The position numbers and the translations under genes were made by a program. The notes beneath the pieces were generated by a model. It saw nothing but the letters and a program-made list of their open reading frames with translations, was not told the origin of the DNA and made no database searches. DNA of 17,451 nucleotides from Armatimonadota bacterium (GTDB lineage Bacteria > Sysuimicrobiota > Sysuimicrobiia > Sysuimicrobiales > Kaftiobacteriaceae). Each line of letters begins with the position of its first letter. Position 1 is the first letter of the stretch. The stretch lies in the NCBI GenBank assembly GCA_020028535.1, contig JAIBHM010000016.1, positions 1 through 17,451 on the forward strand, in the 5' to 3' direction. Below, piece by piece: positions 6,065 to 13,828 of this stretch.

Positions 6065-7492
6065 TCAGTCGAGCGCGGCCATCACGTGCTTGACCTGCGT
6101 GTATTCCTCGATCGCATAGACTGACATGTCCTTCCCGTACCCACTGCGTTTGAAGCCACCGTGCGGCATCTCGGAGGTCAGCCCGAAGTGTGTGTTGATC
6201 CACACCGTCCCGAACTGCAGGCGCCGCGCGGCCCGGAGGGCCCGCCCGATGTCGCGCGTCCACACAGAGGCCGCAAGACCGTAGTCCACACTGTTTGCCC
6301 AGGCAATGGCCTGGTCATCGTCGGTAAATCGCTGCACGGTCACCACCGGGCCGAAGACCTCTCGCTGGATGATCTCCGCGTCCTGGTCCACGTCCGCCAC
6401 CACGCTCGGCTTGTAAAAGAACCCGCGATTGCCGACACGGTCGCCGCCGGTCAGCACGCGGGCCCCGGCCGTTCGCGCGCGGGTCACGAAGCCCGCGACC
6501 CGATCCAGGTGCTGCCGGGAGACCAGGGGACCGACCTCGACCTTCTCGTCCTGCGGATCGCCCAGCTTGATCGATTCCACCGCGGGCACGAGCGCAGCGA
6601 GCAGGGAATCGTGGATCCGGGGTCCGGCCAGCAGGCGCGTGGCTGCGGTGCAGTCCTGACCGGTGTTTGCGTAGCCCGCGAACTTCACCATGTTCACCAC
6701 GGCGTCGACCGCGGCATCATCGAAGACGATCACCGGGGCCTTGCCGCCCAGCTCCAGGTGCACCTTCTTGAGGGTGTCGGAGGCCGTCTTCGCGACGATC
6801 TTCCCCGTCGAAACGTCCCCGGTGAGGGAGACCATCCCGACGTCCGGGTGCTCGACGAGGCCGGAGCCTACCGGTACACCGTCCCCTGTGATGACGTTCA
6901 GCACACCAGGCGGGAAAATGTCCGCCGCGAGTTCCGCGAGGCGCAGCGACGTCAGGGGCGTCCATTCCGAGGGTTTCAGGATGACGCAGTTGCCGGCCGC
7001 CAGCGCCGGCCCGATCTTCCAGATGGCCATCATCAACGGATAGTTCCAGGGCGCGATCTGGGCAACGACGCCGATCGGCTCACGCCGGATCCAGCTCGTC
7101 AGGCCACGCACGTACTCGCCGGTCGACTTGCCCTCAAGAACACGCGCAGCCCCCGCAAAGTAGCGAAGGTTGTCGGAGATAAACGGCAGGTCCGCGCGGG
7201 AGACTGTGATGGGCTTGCCGACGTTTCGCGACTCGATCTGGGCGAACTCTTCAGCATGCGCGTCGATGCGGTCGGCAAGACGGAGCAGCATGCCCATGCG
7301 CTCCGCAGGGGTGCTGTCGGACCACGAGGTGAATGCGCCCTTCGCCGCGGCGACCGCGCGACCAACGTCCTCCCGCGTGCCGCGTGGGACTTCGGCGATG
7401 GCCTCGCCGGTGGCCGGGTTGAGGATCTGCTCCCGCTCCCCGCCCTGCGAGTCTACCCATTCGCCGCCGACGAACATGCGGTGTTGCTCCAC
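6065..7492 (-). CDS. patD: Gamma-aminobutyraldehyde dehydrogenase (PatD/YdcW type)
   Basis: Cytoplasmic NAD-dependent aldehyde dehydrogenase of 475 residues, close to E. coli PatD (1-pyrroline/4-aminobutanal dehydrogenase), which makes GABA in putrescine breakdown. Visible landmarks: NPATGE (25-30), APWNYPLMMAIWKIGPALAAGNCVILKPSE (147-176) with N150 and K173 for NAD and transition-state binding, LELGGKAPVIVFDDA (246-260) with general base E247, GYANTGQDCTAATRLL (273-288) with catalytic C281, EVFGPV (378-383), and a C-terminal EMPHGGFKRSGYGKDMS stretch typical of this subgroup. The GTG at 7490-7492 follows GGAGGG at a spacing of about six, so it is preferred over the GTG at 7556-7558, which would add 22 residues outside the fold. 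It faces away from the ydcSTUV-like genes; in E. coli the gene lies at the end of that operon. A betaine aldehyde or related substrate is the main alternative. Confidence 0.88.
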   Translation of the reverse strand: MEQHRMFVGGEWVDSQGGEREQILNPATGEAIAEVPRGTREDVGRAVAAAKGAFTSWSDSTPAERMGMLLRLADRIDAHAEEFAQIESRNVGKPITVSRADLPFISDNLRYFAGAARVLEGKSTGEYVRGLTSWIRREPIGVVAQIAPWNYPLMMAIWKIGPALAAGNCVILKPSEWTPLTSLRLAELAADIFPPGVLNVITGDGVPVGSGLVEHPDVGMVSLTGDVSTGKIVAKTASDTLKKVHLELGGKAPVIVFDDAAVDAVVNMVKFAGYANTGQDCTAATRLLAGPRIHDSLLAALVPAVESIKLGDPQDEKVEVGPLVSRQHLDRVAGFVTRARTAGARVLTGGDRVGNRGFFYKPSVVADVDQDAEIIQREVFGPVVTVQRFTDDDQAIAWANSVDYGLAASVWTRDIGRALRAARRLQFGTVWINTHFGLTSEMPHGGFKRSGYGKDMSVYAIEEYTQVKHVMAALD

Positions 7493-7641
7493 CCCTGTCC
7501 CTCCAATTCGCGCCGTTCGCTCTCGACTCTGGGAGTATCGGCTCGTGGTTCCGCTCACCCAGGAAGGACTCCTCCCCCGAGGCGATGAACCGTTGAGTGT
7601 CCAAGAAGCAGGGCGAGGTCCAATCCAGGAGGAGGCACCCT
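7493..7641. promoter_or_regulatory. Divergent intergenic region between patD-like and ydcS-like genes
   Basis: This 149-bp gap must contain the promoters for the dehydrogenase gene (leftward) and the transporter operon (rightward). Strong ribosome sites bound it: GGAGGG reading left at about 7499-7504, and AGGAGGAGG at 7627-7635 reading right. I could not find a convincing -35/-10 pair on either strand, nor a clear operator; AGGACTCCT (7565-7573) is only a short palindrome. Confidence 0.5.
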
Positions 7642-8811
7642 ATGCACCGGACGATAGGGTTGGTCGCCAGTGTGGTCGCGCTTGTGTTGATGGTACCCTC
7701 GGCCGGCACCATACTCGGGCAGGGGCAAATGATGCAGGCAATCGGAGCCGGCGAAGGGGCGCTGTGGATCATCGCCTGGGCCGGCTACATCGAGCGGGGC
7801 GAAACGGACAAGAACTACGACTGGGTCACCACTTTCGAAAAACAGACCGGGTGTAAAGTGAGGGTCAAGACCGCCGCGACCTCCGACGAGATGGTCGCGC
7901 TGATGAACGAAGGCGGCTTTGACGTCGTCACCGCCTCCGGGGACGCCAGCAACAGGCTGATCTCAGGCGGGCGGGTGCAGGAAGTGAACCTTTCGCTGGT
8001 CCCCAGTTACAACACGGTAGACGAGCGGCTGCGGAACGCGCCATGGCATACGGTGGGCGGGAAGCACTACGGCGTTCCCTACCAGTGGGGTCCCAACGTC
8101 TTGATGTATAACACCAAGGTGTTCAAGACGCCGCCGAAGAGCTGGGGCGTCGTGTTCCGCGAGCAGCGGCTCCCCGACGGCAAGTCCAATAAAGGGCGCG
8201 TTCAGGCTTATGACGGGCCGATCTACGTCGCCGACGCCGCGCTGTACCTTGCGTATCACAAACCCGCCCTCGGCATCAAGGACCCATACGCGCTGGACCG
8301 CAAGCAATTCAACGCGGCGCTCGACGTGTTGCGCCAGCAGCGCAAGATCGTCCATCGCTACTGGCACGACGCCTTCATTCAGATCGATGACTTTACGAAC
8401 GAGGGTGTCGCGGCCTCGAGCTCCTGGCCGTTCCAGGTGAACCTCCTGAAGGCCAAGAAGTTCCCGGTCGCGAGCACGATCCCGGTCGAGGGGGCGACGG
8501 GCTGGGCAGATACCACGATGGTGCACGTCAGCGCGCCTCACCCGAACTGCTCGTACCAGTGGCTGGAGCACTCCGTCTCGCCGAAGCTGCAGGGGGACCT
8601 GGCCGCGTGGTTCGGGTCGGTTCCGGCCGTCCCCGCCGCCTGCAACGGGAACAAGCTGCTCGGCTCGGACGGCTGCGACGTCAACGGCCTCAAGAACTTC
8701 AGCAGGATCCGGTACTGGAAGACGCCGGTGGCGAACTGCGGCGGCGGCCGCGAGTGTGTCCCGTACCACGAGTGGGTCACCAACTACATCGCCGTCATCG
8801 GGGGGCGGTAG
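7642..8811 (+). CDS. ydcS: Polyamine-type ABC transporter substrate-binding protein (YdcS-like)
   Basis: Periplasmic binding protein of 389 residues. Residues 1-27 form a signal peptide with no lipobox. The mature part follows E. coli YdcS along its whole length: IIAWAGYIERGETDKNYDWVTTFEKQTGC (43-71), KTAATSDEMVALM (76-88), DVVTASGDASNRLI (94-107), GVPYQWGPNVLMYNTK (144-159), LPDGKSNKGRVQAYDGPIY (177-195), HRYWHD (238-243), TGWADTTM (286-293), QGDLAAWFGSVPAVP (317-331) and a C-terminal YIAVIGGR. YdcS belongs to the PotD group and, with YdcTUV, has been linked to putrescine uptake. C71, C303, C334 and C345 occur in the same places in E. coli YdcS as I recall it; C366 and C372 (NCGGGREC) look extra. 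AGGAGGAGG precedes the ATG at ideal distance, so the upstream in-frame GTG at 7597 is rejected. Confidence 0.93.
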   Translation: MHRTIGLVASVVALVLMVPSAGTILGQGQMMQAIGAGEGALWIIAWAGYIERGETDKNYDWVTTFEKQTGCKVRVKTAATSDEMVALMNEGGFDVVTASGDASNRLISGGRVQEVNLSLVPSYNTVDERLRNAPWHTVGGKHYGVPYQWGPNVLMYNTKVFKTPPKSWGVVFREQRLPDGKSNKGRVQAYDGPIYVADAALYLAYHKPALGIKDPYALDRKQFNAALDVLRQQRKIVHRYWHDAFIQIDDFTNEGVAASSSWPFQVNLLKAKKFPVASTIPVEGATGWADTTMVHVSAPHPNCSYQWLEHSVSPKLQGDLAAWFGSVPAVPAACNGNKLLGSDGCDVNGLKNFSRIRYWKTPVANCGGGRECVPYHEWVTNYIAVIGGR

Positions 8812-8852
8812 GACCACGTCCCGTACCGCGCCAACTGATGTATCCGCTTGCG

Positions 8853-8888
8853 GCTGAAGGCCCGGGCATCGCCTGCCGGGCCTTCAGC
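8853..8888 (+). promoter_or_regulatory. Perfect 13-bp hairpin between ydcS- and ydcT-like genes (intercistronic attenuator or mRNA-end stabiliser)
   Basis: GCTGAAGGCCCGG (8853-8865) pairs without mismatch with CCGGGCCTTCAGC (8876-8888) around a ten-base loop. It lies in the only real gap of the transporter operon, 8812-8902. No T-run follows, so full termination is unlikely; partial termination or protection of the upstream mRNA from 3' exonucleases is more likely. The ATPase gene then starts 14 bases later with no visible Shine-Dalgarno sequence. Together these would give much more binding protein than ATPase and permease, as in other binding-protein operons such as mal. Confidence 0.7.
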
Positions 8889-8902
8889 AGTCCCTGGCGT
8901 CC

Positions 8903-9943
8903 ATGACCACGTCGATTCCCGCCGTCCGCTTCACCCACGTCAGCCGGCATTTCGGCGACGTGCGTGCCGTGGACGATGTTTCCCTGGACATCCTGGACGG
9001 CGAGTTCTTTACGCTGCTCGGCCCATCCGGGTCAGGGAAGACCACCTGCCTGCGGCTCATCGCGGGTTTCGACCATCCGACGACGGGACGCATCGAGCTA
9101 CAAGGTGTCGAAGTCTCGAGCCTGCCGCCCTACGAGCGCGACGTCAACACGGTCTTCCAGGACTATGCGCTCTTCCCGCACATGACCGTGGCGGAGAACG
9201 TCGCGTACGGTCTCATGATCAAGAAGGTCCCTCCGCGGGAGCGCGCCACCCGCGTCAATGAAATGCTGCGAATGGTGCAGCTCGGAGGTCTCGGGAGGCG
9301 CAAGCCGTCGCAGCTCTCGGGCGGCCAGCGGCAGCGGGTAGCCCTGGTCCGCGCACTGATCAACCGACCTCGGGTCCTGTTGCTCGATGAGCCACTGGGC
9401 GCCCTCGACCTGAAACTCCGCCAGCAGATGCAGCTCGAACTGAAGGCCATCCAGCAGCAGGTCGGGATCACCTTCATCTATGTTACGCACGACCAGGAAG
9501 AGGCCCTGACAATGAGCGACAGGCTCGGAGTGTTCAATGCGGGCCGCCTCGAGCAGGTGGGGACCCCGGCCGAAGTCTACGAGCATCCCGCCACCGACTT
9601 CGTGGCCGGGTTCGTGGGCGTCAGTAACCTGGTCAGCGGCTTGGTGGCCGAGGCGATCATCGGATCGCCGCAGACTTTCACCATTCGCCCCGAGAAGATC
9701 CTCATACGTGGAGCCGGAGAGCCTATCTCAGACGGCATGTGCGCAGCGGACGGGCGCATCCGCGATGTCATCTACCTCGGCGCCCACACCCGGTACCGGG
9801 TGGAGCTCGCCGCGGGTGGCGAGCTGACCGTCACGCAGCAGAATGTGGACACGACCCCACTGGACGTTCAGACCGCGCGTGGCCGCACCGTCCGCCTGAT
9901 GTGGCACCGCACACACAATCGCCAGGTATTTACGCGGCCGTGA
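8903..9943 (+). CDS. ydcT: Polyamine-type ABC transporter ATP-binding protein (YdcT/PotA-like)
   Basis: Cytoplasmic ATPase of 346 residues that powers the importer. Walker A GPSGSGKT is at 40-47, the Q-loop in VFQDYALFPHMTV (84-96), the signature LSGGQ at 138-142, Walker B VLLLDEP at 158-164, the D-loop just after, and the switch His in YVTHDQEEALTMSD (193-206). From about 240 a TOBE-type regulatory domain follows (FTIRPEKILIRG, then VIYLGAHTRYRVEL). RERDVNTVFQDYALFPHMTV-type sequence and spacing match YdcT and PotA. The ATG at 8903 gives the normal family N-terminus (VRFTHVSRHFGDVRAVDDVSL), although no ribosome site is visible. Its TGA overlaps the GTG of the next gene (GTGA), implying coupled translation with the permease. 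Confidence 0.93.
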   Translation: MTTSIPAVRFTHVSRHFGDVRAVDDVSLDILDGEFFTLLGPSGSGKTTCLRLIAGFDHPTTGRIELQGVEVSSLPPYERDVNTVFQDYALFPHMTVAENVAYGLMIKKVPPRERATRVNEMLRMVQLGGLGRRKPSQLSGGQRQRVALVRALINRPRVLLLDEPLGALDLKLRQQMQLELKAIQQQVGITFIYVTHDQEEALTMSDRLGVFNAGRLEQVGTPAEVYEHPATDFVAGFVGVSNLVSGLVAEAIIGSPQTFTIRPEKILIRGAGEPISDGMCAADGRIRDVIYLGAHTRYRVELAAGGELTVTQQNVDTTPLDVQTARGRTVRLMWHRTHNRQVFTRP

Positions 9944-10863
9944 GTACCGGCGCGCCGCTGGCCCGGCGCATCTCTACGTATCTGTATCGCCGCCCGGCGC
10001 TTGCGCTCGGGCTGCTGCTGACCCCGCCGCTGGCTTGGCTCGGCCTGGTGTACCTCGGCTCGCTCGTCGCCCTCCTGGTCCAGAGCTTCTTCTCGCTGGA
10101 CGGCTTCACGGGGCAGGTCGTGCGCCGGTTCACGTTCGCCACATACGGGGACCTGTTCACACGCGCGAACGTGGACATCATCCTCCGCACGGCCGGCATG
10201 GCCGCGGCTGTGACCGTCGCGGCTGCGGTGGCCGCGTTTCCGCTGGCATACTACATGGCCCGGTACGCCTCGCCGCGGATGAAGGCGGCGCTGTTTCTGG
10301 CGGTGCTGTTACCGCTATGGTCGAGCTACCTGGTGCGCGTGTACTCGTGGAAGCTCATCCTGGCGAAGGAGGGCATCCTGAACTGGACGGTTACGCGGCT
10401 GCGGCTCGAAGGCGTGCTCGAATGGCTGCTGACGCTGCCGGGAATCGGCGGGCCCTCACTGTCGGTGTCGCTGCTGGGGATGTTCATTGTCTTTCTCTAC
10501 GTATGGCTGCCCTACATGATCCTGCCGGTTGAAGCCGCGCTTGAACGAGTGCCGGAATCGCTCATCGAGGCGAGTGGCGATCTCGGGGCGCGGCCCGCGG
10601 ACACGTTCCGGCGCGTCATCTTACCACTCGCCTTCCCGGGGGTCGTGGCCGGGTCCATCTTCACATTCGCCTTGACTCTGGGCGACTTCATCGTGCCGTA
10701 CGCACTCGGGAACTCGGCGTTCTTTATCGGGCAGGCGGTCCTGGCGCATCAGGGTACCGCGGGAAACATCCCACTGGCTGCGGCATTCACGGTGGTACCG
10801 ACGGTGATCATGGCGTTCTATCTGGTGGCGGCCAAGCGCGCGGGAGCCTTCGATGCCCTCTAG
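9940..10863 (+). CDS. ydcU: Polyamine-type ABC transporter permease (YdcU/PotB-like)
   Basis: Inner-membrane permease of 307 residues, close to YdcU in length. The GTG start overlaps the stop of the ATPase gene; the same frame stays open further upstream inside the ATPase gene, but that part does not resemble a permease. Hydrophobic segments lie at about 21-50, 82-105, 116-133, 172-198, 234-250 and 276-298. The cytoplasmic EAA loop that docks on the ATPase reads EASGDLGARPADTFRRVILPLAFPG (210-234) with the conserved G-x-x-x-x-x-x-x-x-R-x-x-L-P. ILPLWSSYLVRVYSWKLIL (PLWSSYLVRVY near 125-135) is typical of PotB-type permeases. It overlaps the next permease by 11 bases. Assignment to the YdcU position rests on order and similarity. 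Confidence 0.92.
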   Translation: MSTGAPLARRISTYLYRRPALALGLLLTPPLAWLGLVYLGSLVALLVQSFFSLDGFTGQVVRRFTFATYGDLFTRANVDIILRTAGMAAAVTVAAAVAAFPLAYYMARYASPRMKAALFLAVLLPLWSSYLVRVYSWKLILAKEGILNWTVTRLRLEGVLEWLLTLPGIGGPSLSVSLLGMFIVFLYVWLPYMILPVEAALERVPESLIEASGDLGARPADTFRRVILPLAFPGVVAGSIFTFALTLGDFIVPYALGNSAFFIGQAVLAHQGTAGNIPLAAAFTVVPTVIMAFYLVAAKRAGAFDAL

Positions 10864-11683
10864 ACTTCCCTCAACCCGGGCGTCTCTGCCGGTGCGGGTG
10901 GCAACGGTGGCGGTACTGCTGTTCCTCCACCTACCCTTGCTCGTCATCCTGCTGTTCGCGTTTACTACAGATGACACGCTTTTCCGCTTCCCGCCGCCGG
11001 GCCTGACGGCGCAGTGGTTCGCCGTCGCCTGGGGCCGGCCGGACATCTGGCAGGCGTTGTTCCTTTCACTACGGGTGGCGGCACTCACCACGGCCGTGGC
11101 CCTCGTGCTCGGCACGATGGCCGCCGCCGCCGTACACCGCAGCCGCTTTTTCGGACGAGAGACGGTCTCGTTTCTCGTCATTCTGCCGATCGCGCTGCCG
11201 GGAATCATCACGGGCATCGCGCTGCGATCGGCGATCAGCCTGATGAACGTCCCATTCAGCCTCTGGACGATCGTCATCGGCCACGCCACGTTCTGCGTGG
11301 TCGTCGTCTACAATAATGTGCTGGCCCGCCTGCGCCGCAGCAGCCCCTCGCTCGTCGAGGCGTCGATGGATCTTGGCGCGTCCTCGTTCGAGACGTTCCG
11401 CTACATCGTGCTGCCCCACATCGCCACCGCGCTGCTGGCCGGGGGGATGCTGGCGTTCGCCCTGTCGTTCGACGAGATCATCGTCACGACGTTCACTGCG
11501 GGCCAGCAGGAGACGCTCCCGATCTGGGTCTTCAACCAGCTCACGAAACCCCGGCAGCGCCCGGTGACGAATATCGTCGCGCTCTTCGTGATCGCGGTGA
11601 CGTTCCTGCCGGTTCTGCTGGCCCACAGGCTCACGGCGGAACGGCGCGAGGTCCCCACCCGCGCACGCCCTGGGGTTCTGTGA
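10853..11683 (+). CDS. ydcV: Polyamine-type ABC transporter permease (YdcV/PotC-like)
   Basis: Second inner-membrane permease, 276 residues, last gene of the ydcSTUV-like operon. Hydrophobic segments lie at about 14-37, 67-94, 105-128, 138-156, 192-210 and 237-257. The EAA loop reads EASMDLGASSFETFRYIVLPHI (169-190). ILPIALPGIITGIALR (110-125) and SFDEIIVTTFTAG (near 206-218) are usual in PotC-type permeases. GGGAG lies about seven bases before the ATG, and the start overlaps the end of the preceding permease by 11 bases, so the two subunits are probably made in equal amounts. The stop at 11681-11683 lies three bases from the stop of the convergent oxidoreductase gene, leaving no room for a terminator between them. 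Confidence 0.92.
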   Translation: MPSRLPSTRASLPVRVATVAVLLFLHLPLLVILLFAFTTDDTLFRFPPPGLTAQWFAVAWGRPDIWQALFLSLRVAALTTAVALVLGTMAAAAVHRSRFFGRETVSFLVILPIALPGIITGIALRSAISLMNVPFSLWTIVIGHATFCVVVVYNNVLARLRRSSPSLVEASMDLGASSFETFRYIVLPHIATALLAGGMLAFALSFDEIIVTTFTAGQQETLPIWVFNQLTKPRQRPVTNIVALFVIAVTFLPVLLAHRLTAERREVPTRARPGVL

Positions 11684-11686
11684 TGC

Positions 11687-12583
11687 TCAGCCTCTCCGTA
11701 GACGCGCGACGGCCGAGCGGACACCGGGGACAACTTCGGTGGCGAAGCGCTCGATCTGGCGGGATGCGTCCTCGGCGGGCCAGAACACGAAGGTGTCAAA
11801 CCCCAATTCAACGACGAAGGACGCCAGCGTCTCGATCCAGTGTTCGGGCGATCCCACCAGCACCTCACGAGTGGGACTATCGGTGATCTGGCCCATCAGA
11901 TTGTAGATCCGTCGGATCCGATGCGGATCGCGGTCTGCTGCCGCCGCCGCATCGTCGATCCGCCGCTGTGCCTCGGGTACCCGCTCTGGTGGGACGTAGG
12001 GGAGCGACGGAACCCAACCGTCCCCGAGACGTCCGATCAGCCCCAGGGCGCGCGGTCTTCCTGCCCCGATCCAGATGCTCATGGGATGCGCCGGAGGCGG
12101 ACCAGGATGCAGCCCCTTGACCGCATAGATCCGGCCGGCATACGTAATCGTGCGCTCGCCGCTCCAGAACCGGCGGATGATCTGAATCGCATCCTCGAGA
12201 GCGTCGAGCGCGTCGCGAGGCGTCCGCAGGGGTCCACCCATCGCCGTGATGGCTTCCCAAAAGCCTCCGGCGCCGAGCCCGAGCTCGAAACGACCACCAG
12301 AGAGCACATCCAGCGAAGCCGCCTGCTTGGCAATCATCGCGGGTCCGCGCAGCGGCAGATTGGCGACATCAGGGAAAACACGAATGCGTGAGGTTTCCGC
12401 GAGCAGGGTCGCCATCAGCATCCAGGTATCCAGAAAACGCCACTGGTACGGATGGTCCTGTATCCCGATCAGGCCGAGACCCAGCGCGTCTGCCTCGCGC
12501 GCGATCTGCCGTGCCTCGGCCAGGGTTGACGCCGTCGGCGTGATGCTGATCCCAAATTCGGGGTCACGCCCATAGTCGGGCAC
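11687..12583 (-). CDS. LLM-class flavin/F420-dependent oxidoreductase
   Basis: Protein of 298 residues of the luciferase-like monooxygenase superfamily, a TIM barrel that binds FMN or F420. Landmarks include ALGLGLIGIQDHPYQWRFLDTW near residues 34-55, the TSRIRVFPDVANLPLRGPAMIAKQAASLDVLSGGRFELGLGAGGF region (about 65-110) with the family S-G-G-R-F-x-L-G-x-G-x-G cofactor motif, and IWIGAGRPRALGLIGRLGDGWVPS (about 170-195). The GTG at 12581-12583 has GAGGA at good spacing; a TTG six bases earlier is too close to it. The ribosome site sits at the end of the upstream DoxX gene, so this is the last gene of a DoxX-DoxX-LLM operon. The cofactor and substrate cannot be decided from sequence; F420-dependent reductases or dehydrogenases are the commonest of this type in high-GC environmental bacteria. 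Confidence 0.85.
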   Translation of the reverse strand: MPDYGRDPEFGISITPTASTLAEARQIAREADALGLGLIGIQDHPYQWRFLDTWMLMATLLAETSRIRVFPDVANLPLRGPAMIAKQAASLDVLSGGRFELGLGAGGFWEAITAMGGPLRTPRDALDALEDAIQIIRRFWSGERTITYAGRIYAVKGLHPGPPPAHPMSIWIGAGRPRALGLIGRLGDGWVPSLPYVPPERVPEAQRRIDDAAAAADRDPHRIRRIYNLMGQITDSPTREVLVGSPEHWIETLASFVVELGFDTFVFWPAEDASRQIERFATEVVPGVRSAVARLRRG

Positions 12584-12594
12584 GGGCAAGTCCT

Positions 12595-12990
12595 CTATGC
12601 GACGCGGCGCTGCAACGCAACACGGCCTTGCAGGGGCCTGACACGCCAGCGGCCGTAGGCGACGAAGGCGGCAAGGATGAACAGGATGACGTTGCCCCCA
12701 AACGATTCCCCGCGCTGCATGTGAAATGCCATCGCGGACGCCATGACGAGCGTGAGGCCCAGGGCGGCAAGCGGGGTCAGACGGGGCTGAATCTTCAACA
12801 GACCCGGAAGGACCAGCCCAGCGGCGGCGAGCAGTTCAACGACGCCGATGAACACTCTGAGACCTGAGGGCAGATCGGAGATATATTGGAGCATGGCCGA
12901 AGCGTCCGCGGGCGGCGCAAGCATGATGACGCCGTGGATGAGAAACTGTACGGCCAGCAAGATCTGGACGACCCACAGTGCGATATTCAT
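12595..12990 (-). CDS. DoxX-like membrane protein
   Basis: Protein of 131 residues with four hydrophobic segments (about 3-21, 45-68, 74-90, 96-114). The first helix carries the DoxX-like LLAVQFLIHGVIML pattern, and the LLPGLLKIQPRLTPLAALGL turn is common in DoxX_2-type proteins. The ATG lies one base after the stop of the upstream DoxX gene (TAATATG) with no good ribosome site, so coupled translation is likely. A longer in-frame version starting at 13089 would run inside the upstream gene and is rejected. The basic C-terminus (RWRVRPLQGRVALQRRV) is presumably cytoplasmic. It may form a heteromer with its neighbour, since the two are made from adjoining frames. Confidence 0.8.
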   Translation of the reverse strand: MNIALWVVQILLAVQFLIHGVIMLAPPADASAMLQYISDLPSGLRVFIGVVELLAAAGLVLPGLLKIQPRLTPLAALGLTLVMASAMAFHMQRGESFGGNVILFILAAFVAYGRWRVRPLQGRVALQRRVA

Positions 12991-12991
12991 A

Positions 12992-13405
12992 TTAGAGCCC
13001 GTAGATCCGGTCGAGCGCGAAACTGCCTGCGCCGGTAAAGACGAGGGCAAGGGCCTGGGCCATGAGGGCGAATTCAAACTCCCAGCCACCCTTCTGTGGG
13101 TCCATGAACCCGGCCTTCTGCATCCTGCGCTTCACCAGGATGATCGCCACAAGCATATCAATGGCCAACCCGAGCGCTACAATCCGGGTACCGAGGCCTA
13201 CAATTAGCAGCGCGGCACCGACGCTCTCCAAAAGCATGACGACCCAACCGAGCAACCCCGGTAGCGGCACACCCGACTGCTTCAAAAACCCGATAAAGCC
13301 AGCCGAACCCTTCGACGGTCCCCTCGGGTTAAGCTTGAGCCAGGCGTGAAAGGGAAAGATAATGCCCAGTCCCACCCGCAGAATCAGTAATCCCCAGTCC
13401 AGCAT
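12992..13405 (-). CDS. DoxX family membrane protein
   Basis: Protein of 137 residues with four hydrophobic segments. The start LLILRVGLGIIFPFHAWLKLNPRGP, the central LLGWVVMLLESVGAALLIVGLGTRIVALGLAIDMLVA and the KGGWEFEFALMAQALALVFTGAG tail are standard DoxX features and align with the DoxX protein at 25-462. GAGGAGGT lies seven bases before the ATG, the strongest ribosome site of this cluster. Bacillus relatives (CatD, MhqP) belong to operons induced by catechol and quinones and are controlled there by CatR and MhqR respectively, so a link to the HxlR gene 1.4 kb upstream is reasonable but unproven. Chemistry of the protein itself is unknown. Confidence 0.88.
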   Translation of the reverse strand: MLDWGLLILRVGLGIIFPFHAWLKLNPRGPSKGSAGFIGFLKQSGVPLPGLLGWVVMLLESVGAALLIVGLGTRIVALGLAIDMLVAIILVKRRMQKAGFMDPQKGGWEFEFALMAQALALVFTGAGSFALDRIYGL

Positions 13406-13456
13406 GTTGTCTACCTCCTCACATTTTCGTTCTCGTTGTCCAAGACTGCGAATAGG

Positions 13457-13786
13457 CTAGGCTGCCAGAGATGCAAAAACCGTCGACTCCGGATTCGGGC
13501 GGCTACGGCCAATTCGCGGGTTCGCGCTCAGGAGAGCACGCTCCGCGACCAGCTGCCGCCGCTGCTCATACAGCCGGTCGATCTCTGCCTGGAGTGGGGA
13601 CAGTCTGGCCTTCCGACCCACTCCCTCTTCTGCGCCGGGCACCCACGGTGCCGACCACAGCCGGTGCAGCTCGGCGGCTGCGGCGTTGATACGCTGCATC
13701 AACCGAAGGTCTTCGGCCCGGTTGCGCTCCATCGCCGTGCCCTGATCGTTTTCGGTGTGTCGCGTGATCCTTCTCACTACTGCCAT
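13457..13786 (-). CDS. Small helical protein of unknown function
   Basis: Protein of 109 residues, soluble, highly charged and predicted mainly helical. Residues 20-40 (ERNRAEDLRLMQRINAAAAEL) and 62-90 (LSPLQAEIDRLYEQRRQLVAERALL) could form a helical hairpin or coiled coil. The second helix loosely recalls DUF2630 proteins (IEVELDQCWDLLRQRRALR), but I would not assign it. AAAGGAG lies seven bases before the ATG, a good ribosome site. It sits 42 bases after the MBL hydrolase gene and 51 before the DoxX gene on the same strand, so it is probably co-transcribed with both. No catalytic motif is seen. Confidence 0.65.
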   Translation of the reverse strand: MAVVRRITRHTENDQGTAMERNRAEDLRLMQRINAAAAELHRLWSAPWVPGAEEGVGRKARLSPLQAEIDRLYEQRRQLVAERALLSANPRIGRSRPNPESTVFASLAA

Positions 13787-13828
13787 CGGACTTCTCCTTT
13801 CATCGAGTTTTCTCGCGGACCGGCGCCG

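Noticed and set aside
6161..7588. Long plus-strand open frame (475 codons) opposite the aldehyde dehydrogenase gene
   Set aside because: It is the antisense shadow of a strongly conserved dehydrogenase; its protein is rich in Arg, Gly and His and has no recognisable motif.
7597..7641. GTG at 7597 as start of the ydcS-like gene
   Set aside because: It would place MSKKQGEVQSRRRHP before the signal peptide, while AGGAGGAGG sits ideally before the ATG at 7642.
7963..8817. Minus-strand frame of 284 codons opposite the ydcS-like gene
   Set aside because: The plus strand matches YdcS over its full length; the antisense protein has no family features.
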